A DNA stretch of 64,000 nt from Solemya velum gill symbiont (GTDB lineage: Bacteria > Pseudomonadota > Gammaproteobacteria > Chromatiales > Chromatiaceae): NCBI RefSeq assembly GCF_000787395.1, contig NZ_JRAA01000002.1, positions 744,001 through 808,000 of the forward strand. Reading direction: 5' to 3'. Position numbers and translations under genes: made by a program. Shown here in pieces: positions 27,922-37,082 of this stretch. The first letter of the stretch is position 1; each line of letters begins with the position of its first letter. The notes beneath the pieces were generated by a model. It saw only the letters and a list, made by a program, of their open reading frames with translations, was not told the origin of the DNA and made no database searches.

Positions 27922-29048
27922 CTCACTTCTCCATTTAGCGGCTTTCCTGTAGCAGTCGAAGGGGCCTTTACCTTGGTTGAATTTACTCTTCTCAACTGCC
28001 TGCGGCTGCGATCCTGCACACGCCCCACAAGCTGACCACAGGCTGCATCGATATCATCCCCCCTGGTCTTGCGTGTCACCGTAAACAAACCCGCCTTCAT
28101 CAGCTTGTTACGAAATGCATCAACACGTTCAGGGGAAGAGGTTTTGTAATCAGTACCCGGAAAAGGATTAAACGGAATCAGGTTGATCTTCGAGGGCACA
28201 CCCTCGAGCAACCTGATCAGCGCCTTTGCATGCTTATTGGTGTCATTAATACCATCGAGCATCACATATTCCCAGGTAATTTTACGCCGCTTGTCATTCT
28301 TGATGAACTCCTTGCAAGCAGGAATCAGCTCTTCAAGCGGATACTTTTTGTTGATCGGTACCAGTTCATCACGCAGCGCATTATCTGCAGCATGCAGTGA
28401 CACCGCGAGACACACATCACTCTTCTCGCGCAGTTTGTTCAGTGCCGGGACAATGCCCGAGGTACTCAGGGTGATCTTGTGCTTGGAAAGCTTAAGACCG
28501 AGATCATCCTGCATCAGGTTCATGGCTGTCACCACGGCGTCAAAATTTGCCAGCGGCTCACCCATCCCCATCATCACGACATTGGTTACGGGCAACTGCA
28601 TGCGATGTGCAGAAACCCACACCTGGGCGACAATTTCACCGGCCGTGAGGTTGCGGTTAAAACCCTGCTGGGCAGTCGAACAGAAAGAGCAGTCAAGCGC
28701 ACAGCCCACCTGGGAGGAGACACACAGGGTAGACCTGCCCTCCTCTGGAATATAGACAGACTCGATACGCTGGCCGTCGTGAAGCTCGACAACCCATTTG
28801 ACAGTGCCGTCATTCGAAGGCTGTTCGAAAACAACCTCGGGCACACGAATTTCCGTCTGCTCGATCAGTTGATCGCGCAAACGTTGCGGCAGATCCGTCA
28901 TGGCCTCGAAATCGATGACGCCATGTTTATGGATCCATTTCAGCAGGTTACGACCCTGAAAGGTCTTGTAACCAAACTTGACCGCGAGCGCCTCCAGGCC
29001 CTCACGGTCAAGGCTGAGCAGATCGATTCTTTCTGCCGCGGTTTCCAT
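27918..29048 (-). CDS. rlmN: RlmN, dual-specificity 23S rRNA A2503 / tRNA A37 C2-methyltransferase
   Basis: RlmN is a radical-SAM enzyme that methylates C2 of A2503 in 23S rRNA and of A37 in some tRNAs. The [4Fe-4S] motif is in VGCALDCSFCSTAQQGFNRN, the SAM-contact region GMGEPLANFD follows, and the methyl-carrying Cys is probably that of DDIDAACGQLVG near the C-terminus. With 376 residues it is of normal length. It lies three bases downstream of ndk. Confidence 0.98.
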   Translation of the reverse strand: METAAERIDLLSLDREGLEALAVKFGYKTFQGRNLLKWIHKHGVIDFEAMTDLPQRLRDQLIEQTEIRVPEVVFEQPSNDGTVKWVVELHDGQRIESVYIPEEGRSTLCVSSQVGCALDCSFCSTAQQGFNRNLTAGEIVAQVWVSAHRMQLPVTNVVMMGMGEPLANFDAVVTAMNLMQDDLGLKLSKHKITLSTSGIVPALNKLREKSDVCLAVSLHAADNALRDELVPINKKYPLEELIPACKEFIKNDKRRKITWEYVMLDGINDTNKHAKALIRLLEGVPSKINLIPFNPFPGTDYKTSSPERVDAFRNKLMKAGLFTVTRKTRGDDIDAACGQLVGRVQDRSRRQLRRVNSTKVKAPSTATGKPLNGEVR

Positions 29049-29051
29049 TGC

Positions 29052-29480
29052 TTAGCGTGTACGCTCGCAAACGCCTTCAGGGAAGAAGAAAGCAATCTCG
29101 ATCGCAGCATTCTCAAGAGAATCTGAACCGTGAACGGCATTTTCGTCAACAGTCTCGGCGAAGTCTGCACGAATGGTGCCTTCAGCTGCCTCGGCTGGAT
29201 TGGTCGCACCCATCAGCTCGCGGTTCTTGGCAACTGCGTCTTCACCCTCAAGTGCCTGCGCCATAATCGGACCAGAAGTCATGAACTCGATCAGGTCATT
29301 ATAGAAAGGGCGCTCCTTGTGTACAGCGTAGAACTCACCAGCCTGCTCTTTGGTCAGGTGAATCATGCGTGAAGCGACGACTTTCAGACCGTTGGTCTCA
29401 AAGCGGCTGTAGATTTTGCCAATGATGTTTTTTGCGACAGCATCGGGCTTAATCATAGAGAGGGTACGTTCAATAGCCAT
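29052..29480 (-). CDS. ndk: Ndk, nucleoside diphosphate kinase
   Basis: Ndk balances NTP pools by phosphate transfer through a phospho-His. The 142 residues include [44 protein letters not shown] and the catalytic His in [16 protein letters not shown]. It starts the ndk-rlmN-pilW-rodZ-hisS-yfgM-bamB-der string; a GGAGA ribosome site lies nine bases before ATG. The 117 bases upstream should hold a promoter (for example TTGCTA, 17 bases, TAAACT on the minus strand), but the match is weak. Confidence 0.98.
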   Translation of the reverse strand: MAIERTLSMIKPDAVAKNIIGKIYSRFETNGLKVVASRMIHLTKEQAGEFYAVHKERPFYNDLIEFMTSGPIMAQALEGEDAVAKNRELMGATNPAEAAEGTIRADFAETVDENAVHGSDSLENAAIEIAFFFPEGVCERTR

Positions 29481-29597
29481 GGGAAAATTTCTCCGGAAAT
29501 CTAAAGACTAATAAAAGAATAGCCGAACAGGCGGCATGTTGATTGAATATTAACCTGCCAAGTTTACTGGCCATTGTGCCGGGTAGCAAGGAAAAGG

Positions 29598-30302
29598 CTA
29601 TTTCGAGGCCCGTAAATCCACGACTTCTGCGCGATTTCCGTTAATCCTCCACTGCAGGTCGAAATCATACAGCAACATGCCATATTCCCCCTCTGTCTGG
29701 GCCTGCTTGTAGGCGGGACGGGGATCAGGCGCAAGCAGCGCCCGGATCAGTTCACGCACCGAATCACCATCGCTTCTCGCCTGCAGCGCCGCTTCCGCCT
29801 CAGGCAGAAAGAGCACCTCGAGCTTGTTTTCCGGTGCATCAGGTGCAAAACCGGCGCTGACATCCGAAATTGCATCACTGTAGGGAATATAGGGCTTGAT
29901 ATCCAGAATCGGCGTGCCATCCATCATATCGACGCCCGACACTTCCAGGACCGCCTTTCCGGATTCGATGCGAATGGCATCCAGTTTCACCACTGACAGA
30001 CCAATCGGATTGGGACGAAACGGTGCCCGGCTGGCAAACACGCCAACCCGCACGTTGCCACCGAGTCGTGGCGGACGCACACGGGGCCGCCACTCACCCT
30101 GCGGCACGCCATGAAATACCCAGGTGAGCCACAGGTGCGAAAAATCTTCCAGCCCTTCGACACATTCCGGCTGTGCAGCCTCGCCGTGCAAAACAACACG
30201 GCCTTTCGCAGCAGTAACGATGCCAGCCTGCCGCGGGATCGCAAACTTCTCCCTGAAAGGCGTTTCAATAATTGCTACGGGTTTGAAACTGTAATCTTGC
30301 AT
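29598..30302 (-). CDS. trmO: TrmO (TsaA/YaeB), tRNA N6-threonylcarbamoyladenosine methyltransferase
   Basis: TrmO methylates t6A37 to m6t6A37 in a subset of tRNAs, using SAM bound in a beta-barrel fold. The 234 residues show SFKPVAIIETPFREKFAIPR, LWLTWVFHG, RPPRLGGNVRVGVFASRAP, RPNPIGLSVVKLD and VSGVDMMDGTPILDIKPYIPY, which are the family's conserved blocks, plus the C-terminal domain of the gammaproteobacterial form. It follows the M14-type hydrolase gene by 13 bases. Confidence 0.95.
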   Translation of the reverse strand: MQDYSFKPVAIIETPFREKFAIPRQAGIVTAAKGRVVLHGEAAQPECVEGLEDFSHLWLTWVFHGVPQGEWRPRVRPPRLGGNVRVGVFASRAPFRPNPIGLSVVKLDAIRIESGKAVLEVSGVDMMDGTPILDIKPYIPYSDAISDVSAGFAPDAPENKLEVLFLPEAEAALQARSDGDSVRELIRALLAPDPRPAYKQAQTEGEYGMLLYDFDLQWRINGNRAEVVDLRASK

Positions 30303-30315
30303 GAGACAGATCCGC

Positions 30316-31344
30316 TCAGATCAACAACTCTTGCGGCAATGCGTAACGCTCCATCAGGTAACAGAGGCAATCCTGTCTGATGACACGCTCGTTCATGGTC
30401 AGCATCGATGGCATGATGGCGACACGATTGACGATGCGTCCATCGTCTACACTGAAATAGTGCTCGCTGACATCCTCACCTTGCTCTCCTGTCACCTCTA
30501 GTGGTAACTCATCTCCAAACACATCGCCCCAGATTGTCGAGGCATTGATCTCACTGAAATTGAAACGCTCCAGCCCCGGGGAGAGTGACAGCTCTTTCGA
30601 ATCATCGCCGAATGCAAAAGAGATACTTTCCGGCACTTTCACAGTGGCCACGGTGTGATAGAGATCGATCTCCTCATGATGCAGCGGCTCGGAATCCAGC
30701 TCCTGCAAGTGCAGAACACTGTTGACGTACTCAACTGCATGGTCGACGCCAAGTTGATCGCCAACCTTGCCGCATTCGAGCGTCACTGCCGGACAGCGCG
30801 ATGCGAGTGCAATCGATTGCACACCGCGGGGGCGTATAAAATAGATGACCAGGCGGCTGAAAAGCAGCGCCAGGCGCAGAAACTGCGGATCGATAACATT
30901 GATACAGGCGTAGTGTGGATTGATGCCGGTATTGTTATGAATATCGATACTTGCAAACATACCGCGCTCATCCATGACCGAAAGAACATGCTGCATCAGG
31001 CCGGCCTCGACCGTATCACCGCCTTCCCAGACCCGGTTGAAATCGGGTTGGCGTTCAAGTTTGCGCAGACCCGCCTTTGCTGCGGAGAGATTACCAAAGA
31101 AGATGCTCAGGTTACGTGGCAGCGGATGCTCTCCCCCGCCAGCCTGGTATTGGCGCAGCAGTCGGCGCATCGCCTCCCACCCTGTGGTTTCATTGCCGTG
31201 GAGAAGTATGGTGACGAAAAGAGCAGGTTCACGTTTGCCCTGCAGGTGCAGCAGGGTCGGCGCGCCAAGAAAGTCGGCCAGCTCGATTGCCTCGCAATCG
31301 AGTAATCCGTCCGGGATCTGGTCAAGTTGTTGCAGTTCTATCAT
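30316..31344 (-). CDS. Succinylglutamate desuccinylase/aspartoacylase-family zinc hydrolase (M14-like)
   Basis: The family cleaves N-acyl amino acids or amide bonds with one zinc. The zinc motif appears as TILLHGNETTGWEAM (HGNE), the His/Asn pair as FASIDIHNNTGINPHYACI, and a later catalytic Glu as PAVTLECGKVGD. The 342 residues end in a beta-rich lid domain (SFAFGDDSKELSLSPGLERF). It is neither classical AstE nor aspartoacylase by context: there is no arginine-succinyltransferase operon. It sits 17 bases after a GCS2-type ligase and before trmO. A hydrolase for a gamma-glutamyl or related amide made by its neighbour is an inference only. Confidence 0.8.
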   Translation of the reverse strand: MIELQQLDQIPDGLLDCEAIELADFLGAPTLLHLQGKREPALFVTILLHGNETTGWEAMRRLLRQYQAGGGEHPLPRNLSIFFGNLSAAKAGLRKLERQPDFNRVWEGGDTVEAGLMQHVLSVMDERGMFASIDIHNNTGINPHYACINVIDPQFLRLALLFSRLVIYFIRPRGVQSIALASRCPAVTLECGKVGDQLGVDHAVEYVNSVLHLQELDSEPLHHEEIDLYHTVATVKVPESISFAFGDDSKELSLSPGLERFNFSEINASTIWGDVFGDELPLEVTGEQGEDVSEHYFSVDDGRIVNRVAIMPSMLTMNERVIRQDCLCYLMERYALPQELLI

Positions 31345-31361
31345 TAATCAGGCGCTCTTGT

Positions 31362-32795
31362 TCAATTCAGTGTCCATGTATGCACTGGCTTACCAGCCTG
31401 CTGCCGCTCTTGGTATGCCAGCACCAGCTGCCGCCACTCCTTACCATGCTCGCTGACCCACTGACGTTGCCAGGCAGCGCCTGTCTGACCGCTTGCAACA
31501 CGTTCTCGCACGATAGAGAGATAGTGCTCGGCATCATCCTGATCAATACCGAGTTGCTCCAGACCCTGAGAGGCCAGCGGTAGAAGTTCATCAAGCACGA
31601 GCTTCTGCATGCCGACCTGGCGTCCATCCAGCCAGTTCACCGATGCAGACAGGCTCGCGCGCGCTGCAGCATAGAAGTTATCACGGCTGGCAGCAAACGG
31701 CAGCTTCTTCTCCGGTGCATCAGGCATATGCGCCATGGCAACCACCATGCCGTAATAGAAAGCGATATTGGCAACCTGGTCACTCAGCGTCGGACCGGCC
31801 GGCACCACTCGCTGCTCGATACGCAGATGCGGCGTTCCATCCCTGTTAAACCCTATCAGGGGTCTGTTCCAGCGCCAGATTGTACCGTTATGCAGGCGCA
31901 GGTGAGCAAACTCTTCCGGTTTTGCATCGATCAACATCGGCAGCATGATGGGATAACGTTTCAGGTTGGCATCGAATATCTCGAAGAGCGATTCATCCGC
32001 ATAGCGCACACCAAAGGAGACACGCTGACTGTAGTCTGATGCACCGACTGGTACCGACTGCTCAAACAGCGGGATGCGAGTTTCATCCCACAGTGAATAC
32101 TGAAACAGGAAAGGTGAATTGGCCGATGCGGCGATTAGCGGAGCTGAAACAATTTTCGATGCGTTATAGATACGCGCACCAAGGTGATGCGGAAACTGCA
32201 GGTGAATCTGAAAAGATGTGGTCGCTGCCTCCAGCATGACATCATGATGCGTCATCTGCAGGTGTTCACTGCCCTTGATATCGAGATGAATCGCCCGCCC
32301 TTCCCTGAGACGCAGAACTTGCTGATTGAGCGCCTGGTAACGAGTCGAGTCGGACATGTTCGCAAGAACGAGGTCCCTCTGCTCGACTGTCGGAAGTATA
32401 CCTGTCGCCAACAGGCTGGTATCCAGACCTTCGGCAACCTGTTGGCCCGATTGCCATAGCTGTTCAAGCTGTACCTGCATGTGCGAAAGCAGGTTACCGG
32501 TCAGCCTTGAGGGTGGCGCATTGAATTCGACATTGAAGCGAGCGAGCTCGGCCACAGCATCTTCACTACCGAGATGATTGAGAAATTCGCCATTGGATGC
32601 AGCAGGCATCCCGTCGGCATCAACGAGCCAGGTCTCCAGCTCGTAACCACCAACCCAGGAGCCGTCATCAAAACAGGTGCCCTGGCAATCGTCAGAGAGC
32701 ATTTCACCAAGCAGCTCTGTCTCTTCCTTCAGACGCGCGGCGAAGGCATCGTAATCAGCTTCACTGAAATCGCTACTTTCAATCTCCTGACCCAC
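31362..32795 (-). CDS. GCS2-family glutamate-cysteine ligase-like enzyme (YbdK type)
   Basis: GCS2 enzymes form a gamma-glutamyl amide with ATP; YbdK has weak glutamate-cysteine ligase activity and the physiological substrate is often unknown. The 477 residues include GGYELETWLVDADG, ELARFNVEFNAPPSRL, RAIHLDIKGSEHLQMTHHDV, AATTSFQIHLQ and a long helical C-terminus with SVNWLDGRQVGMQKLV. The start is GTG with GGAG five bases upstream. It heads a likely operon with the M14-like hydrolase and trmO. Confidence 0.85.
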   Translation of the reverse strand: MGQEIESSDFSEADYDAFAARLKEETELLGEMLSDDCQGTCFDDGSWVGGYELETWLVDADGMPAASNGEFLNHLGSEDAVAELARFNVEFNAPPSRLTGNLLSHMQVQLEQLWQSGQQVAEGLDTSLLATGILPTVEQRDLVLANMSDSTRYQALNQQVLRLREGRAIHLDIKGSEHLQMTHHDVMLEAATTSFQIHLQFPHHLGARIYNASKIVSAPLIAASANSPFLFQYSLWDETRIPLFEQSVPVGASDYSQRVSFGVRYADESLFEIFDANLKRYPIMLPMLIDAKPEEFAHLRLHNGTIWRWNRPLIGFNRDGTPHLRIEQRVVPAGPTLSDQVANIAFYYGMVVAMAHMPDAPEKKLPFAASRDNFYAAARASLSASVNWLDGRQVGMQKLVLDELLPLASQGLEQLGIDQDDAEHYLSIVRERVASGQTGAAWQRQWVSEHGKEWRQLVLAYQERQQAGKPVHTWTLN

Positions 32796-34189
32796 GAAAA
32801 CTCCAGGACCTAATGATTAACCTTTCAATAGCTCCATATTACACTTTTCCGCTCACACGGGAATATGCCTGACATCGCTATGCAATCAATAGCTCAGTTG
32901 ATAGGGGCCATACTCCTGTCTGCTGCCCCAGGCTTCCTGCTCGGTCAGCTTGTACAGGTAGTCGACATCCGGCATGGCGCCTGGATCAGCGTAGAGATAC
33001 TCACCGCCAAAGGGTGCATCGATCAAGCCGGGTAACATCTTGTTGTTAATGCGCACCCATTCGTCTCCCCCTGCTTCTCGACGGTCAAGAAAAAAACCAA
33101 CGGTACCGAGCTCTTCAAGCGTCGTCCAGTGTACCAGCGCAACCGTTCCGTCACCATCCGGATCAAGTGTTTCATTTAGTAGTTCGTTCGCTGATTCATC
33201 TGACAAATTTGTCGAATCCACACCATAGGAGTCAAGAAAAGCTATCACCGCTTCGGCATCATACTGATCCACCAGTTCTCCGACGGGCGCTCGTATGATT
33301 TTCACTGACCCAATCACTGCAACTGTTGGATTGTATATGAGGCCGGCATCCTCACTTTCACCGTTACTGGCAACACCGGTTGGAGAAGGCGAATCGGTAC
33401 TGAAAAACTTACTATCCGACGTCAGGCGAAATCGCGCATAGGTTTGTGTTGCACCAGTAAAATTCGGGTGGAAATGCAGATCACAACTGAAATTACTGTT
33501 GATCTGGGTCATACATACAGCCTCGGCGCCATTAAATCCGGGAACTTCCGCAAGTGTGACTGACTTGCACTGTCGCCTGGAACCTGGATGCAGAGTTCCT
33601 CGTTGCCTGTTGCTATAACCTCTCCAACTCCGTCACCAACGCTACCCACATAGGTTACGCCTTTTGAAAAGGTGCCATCCACAATCCCGTCTGCCGCGCC
33701 ATCAAAGTAGCCACACAGCATCGCCGGGGCAGCTGTTGCGTTTTTGCCTGTCACTGTTGCAGTGACTTTGCCACTATCAGCGCCGGTATAAGTTTTTAGA
33801 CTCACTCCGTCATTGTCGTCACGAGGCAAAGGGGTTGGATGAGCCGAGCCAATATAGAGCGGTGCACCGGTAATAATATGAACTGGCGCATTCTCTTTTG
33901 TTCCGTAAGACTCCGGCGCAGTACCGACATCAACTGGAGTGCAGCCGCTGCCAGACGAAAGATACGCCAACAGACCCGTATATCTTTTAGCTGACTTGAC
34001 ATGCAGGACCATTGTGTTTTTCCCCAGGCGTAACAGTTCAGGGTCCATGCCCCAGGAAACCGGGGTTGCGGTTGCTGGATAACCATCGTGATTTTTGCTG
34101 TATCCCAGGTTCAAATGCCCGCCGTCATTTAAACTCTGACCGTTCACCAGGATGTCGTAAATACCGTTATCACTGTAAAAGTTAAAACG

Positions 34190-34212
34190 TGAATTCAATT
34201 TCCAAGTGCAAC
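34190..34212 (+). repeat. Left terminal inverted repeat of the IS30-family element
   Basis: The 23 bases beginning TGAATTCAATTTCC and ending AGTGCAAC match the reverse complement of the right end at 17 of 23 positions by eye, with the identical blocks ATTCAA and AGTGCAAC. Confidence 0.85.
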
Positions 34213-34287
34213 TCAACAGAGTTGGTTAGAGGGCAAGCTGCGGTAGCATAGGTAGCTTCTCTCACCGACCAAAGTTAGAGGAGCACC

Positions 34288-35250
34288 ATGTACACGCAGC
34301 TTACCCAGGAAGAACGATACCAGATTCAGGCACTGATGAAAGCAGGTCACAATCAAACAGAGATAGCCAAGATACTTGGGCGCCACAAATCCACTGTCAG
34401 CCGCGAACTGAGGCGTAACCGTGGCTTGCGCGGCTATCGCCCCAAACAGGCCCATCGGCTGTCTGTAGAGCGCCGTCAGAGCAAGAGCCAGCCCCGTATT
34501 GCCACTACCCACTGGGAGCGAGTCGAGCATCTGTTGCGCGAGGACTGGAGTCCGGAACAAATCAGCCTGTGGCTGTGCAATGAGGCTGACATTCAAATCT
34601 CTCATGAGTGGATTTACCAGTACGTTCTCCAGAACAAATCCATGGGCGGTAACCTATACCGCCACCTGCGTTGCCAGAAGCAGCGTCGAAAGCGCTATGG
34701 CAGCTATAGCCGCCGAGGGCAACTGATTAACCGAGTCAGCATCGATGAACGTCCTGCCGTGGTTGATGAGCGTTCACGCTTCGGTGATTGGGAACTTGAT
34801 ACCATTATCGGAAAAGGCCACAAACAGGCCATCGTTTCAATCACCGAGCGTAAATCCCGATTGACGCTCATCCATAAGGTGGAGAGAAAAACCGCCAGCA
34901 ACGTCACCAGCGCTATCCTCAAACTGCTCAAACCCATCGCCGGCCGCGTTCACACGCTGACCTCAGATAATGGTAAGGAATTCGCCGGTCACGAGACCAT
35001 CGCTAAAGGCCTCAGTGCCAGGTTCTTCTTTGCCCATCCCTATGCCTCCTGGGAACGTGGCTTGAATGAGAACACCAATGGACTCATTCGCCAATACTTC
35101 CCAAAGCATCGGGACTTTACAACCATCACTCAGGCGGAAATCAACCAGGTGATGAATAAACTGAACAATCGTCCCCGAAAATGTCTTGGCATTAAAACGC
35201 CCAATCAAGTATTTTTCGGGATTAACCCATCCGTTGCACTAGTGAGTTGA
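34288..35250 (+). CDS. IS30-family transposase
   Basis: The 320-residue protein has an N-terminal helix-turn-helix (QLTQEERYQIQALMKAGHNQ, IAKILGRHKSTVSRELRRN), a second DNA-binding stretch (WSPEQISLWL) and an rve-type DDE catalytic core. The three acids are visible in FGDWELDTIIG, TLTSDNGKEFA and ERGLNENTNGLIRQYFP. GAGGAG lies four bases before ATG. The stop codon lies inside the right inverted repeat. It appears intact and functional. Confidence 0.97.
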   Translation: MYTQLTQEERYQIQALMKAGHNQTEIAKILGRHKSTVSRELRRNRGLRGYRPKQAHRLSVERRQSKSQPRIATTHWERVEHLLREDWSPEQISLWLCNEADIQISHEWIYQYVLQNKSMGGNLYRHLRCQKQRRKRYGSYSRRGQLINRVSIDERPAVVDERSRFGDWELDTIIGKGHKQAIVSITERKSRLTLIHKVERKTASNVTSAILKLLKPIAGRVHTLTSDNGKEFAGHETIAKGLSARFFFAHPYASWERGLNENTNGLIRQYFPKHRDFTTITQAEINQVMNKLNNRPRKCLGIKTPNQVFFGINPSVALVS

Positions 35251-35255
35251 ATCCG
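35233..35255 (+). repeat. Right terminal inverted repeat of the IS30-family element
   Basis: Mirror partner of 34190-34212. It contains the last five codons and stop of the transposase gene, so coding sequence and transposase binding site overlap. Confidence 0.85.
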
Positions 35256-37082
35256 CGAAAGTAATTAACTTCAGCGTGTTCAGATAGTCGTGGTGAGGCA
35301 TGTCCACGTTAAAATCCAGCCGGTAGAGATGTTCGACTGTCCTGTCATTCTCACCAGAATGAGAAATGCCAATCCATTCTGCAGTCTGTGGCGGTGATAT
35401 CCAGTCACCTTTAACGTCACCGATAATAATCGCCTTCTGCCAGGCAGCCACTTTGTTGAATTCTTCCAGGGTGTCATTCGTATTTTCAATTTTTGCAACA
35501 TGCCACTGCATGTCGTAACGATCATGTGTTGAATCAAAGGCGCTTCCGGTAACGGGATTATGACCACTACTCAGTGCATCTGCCCCGCAAGTATCCAGGG
35601 TGAACGTCGGCGCGAACTCACCACCGCTTGTACACACCAGCGGTGTGGCCTCAGCACCGCCAACAACAATCCTTTCTGGCGTGGTGGATTTCAGCCGGAG
35701 GTAACGCGTGACAATCTCGGACTCGAAAGCAATATGCTGAGCAATGGCTTCGATGTCAGTCGCCAGACGCCCGGTTGTCACCAAATTGAAATTGACTCCG
35801 TCCGAACTGGCCAAGACCTCGAATTCCCTGATTGCTACATCACTATTTTCACCATTGTAGAAATACTGCAATCCTGCAATTGTCTGCTCACTGCCCATGT
35901 CGATAGTAATGAAGTGACCTGGATTTGGTGTGTTAGTGTTAGCTTCTGACTGCCAGTAGGTATTCACCCGGTTGTCAACCATGTGGCTAGCGTCCCAGTC
36001 TCCTAACTCAGTAGAGATTGAACTTGCCGTTGCGGTCCAGCCACCAATACCACCGGGATTCGGGTTTTCTAGAGGAAACAACGCCTCACCAATTTCACAG
36101 GCAGGTGCAAACTCAGATACTATTCCCGATTCTTCGACAAAGTTGGAACTGCTGCCGCTTAGAGAAAAGCTATAGAGCACTGCATGCCTTCCATTTACAG
36201 TACGATCTGTGACTGACAAAATCGCGCTGTTATCGCCCTCTGCCACACCCTGGTTGAAATCGTAATATGCGACCAGTCCGGTCTCGTTACCGAGTAGTTC
36301 CAGTCCCGCAGCGTCCTGTATTTCAGCTTCACTTCTTTCAATGCTCCAGAAACGCAGCTCATCCATCTGTCCACTGAAGAAGTTGTCCAGACCGGATGAA
36401 GGTTCAGAGATGTAATCGTTACCGATCGCGATATCCTGATCCAGATCAATAAGACCATCCGATCTGTTAATGCGTTGCTTGGTCGCTTCGACTCCATCAA
36501 TATAAATATTCAGCCAGTCATTACTGGATCGAACAACAGCAATGTGGTGCCAGGTATCTGCAACAAGTGCCGTAGGGTGTGTCACCACCGCATTGCGATC
36601 GCCAAGGTCAAGAAAAAACGATGCCTGGCCTGCTGCATCAATAGAGAGACGCAGCATATCGCTGGTCGACGTATTTTGAGAAAAAACAAGTGTCTGCTCA
36701 ACACCAGGAGTCGGTGTATTGACCCATAACTCTACGGTGAAACCGGATGCCTGGAAATCAAATACCGAACCTGCCCCACCAGGAATCAGCAAACGATCAT
36801 CTGCGCCATCAAAATCGAGTGCATTTGATTGTGATAATGCAACAGAGGGAATAAATAACAGAGGCAAAAATACAGAAAAAAAGAGAAGTAGAATTGTCTT
36901 TTCCACCTTCATTTGATTGTCGATATCCTTGTTTTTCAATTAGTTACAATATAATAATGTTATTATACCATAGCTATATAGCAAGAATCTCTAAAAAAAC
37001 CTGAATTTTCTTACCAACACAAAAAACAAGGAATGACTATCAAAGGCACACAATCCCGCTATTCAGACCATCTGACTAATTG

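Larger units (their letters stand above)
34190..35255 (+). mobile_element. IS30-family insertion sequence
   Basis: About 1066 bases bounded by 23-base imperfect inverted repeats sharing ATTCAA and AGTGCAAC, with a single intact transposase gene. A CG dinucleotide flanks both ends (34188-34189 and 35256-35257), which fits the 2-base target duplication of the IS30 family but is too short to prove it. The element is inserted in antisense orientation inside a LamG-family gene and looks complete and recent. Confidence 0.9.
32886..36912 (-). pseudogene. LamG + discoidin-domain secreted protein, interrupted by an IS30-family element
   Basis: This is a paralog of the two intact LamG genes upstream, broken into three pieces. 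The 5' piece (35256-36912) encodes a signal peptide (MKVEKTILLLFFSVFLPLLF), a LamG/concanavalin-like domain starting at NALDFDGADD and a discoidin (F5/8 C) domain (GGWTATASSIS, MGSEQTIAGLQYFYNG). An IS30-family element at 34190-35255 then intervenes. The middle piece (33509-34189) has a beta-rich region (DILVNGQSLNDGGHLNLGYS). The 3' piece (32886-33512 and a little upstream) is in another frame and carries the shared C-terminal module ending EYGPYQLSY. The pieces on either side of the IS are also in different frames. The ATG at 36910-36912 is preferred over a TTG nine codons upstream. The whole protein would have been secreted, probably surface-exposed; no function is known. Confidence 0.85.
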
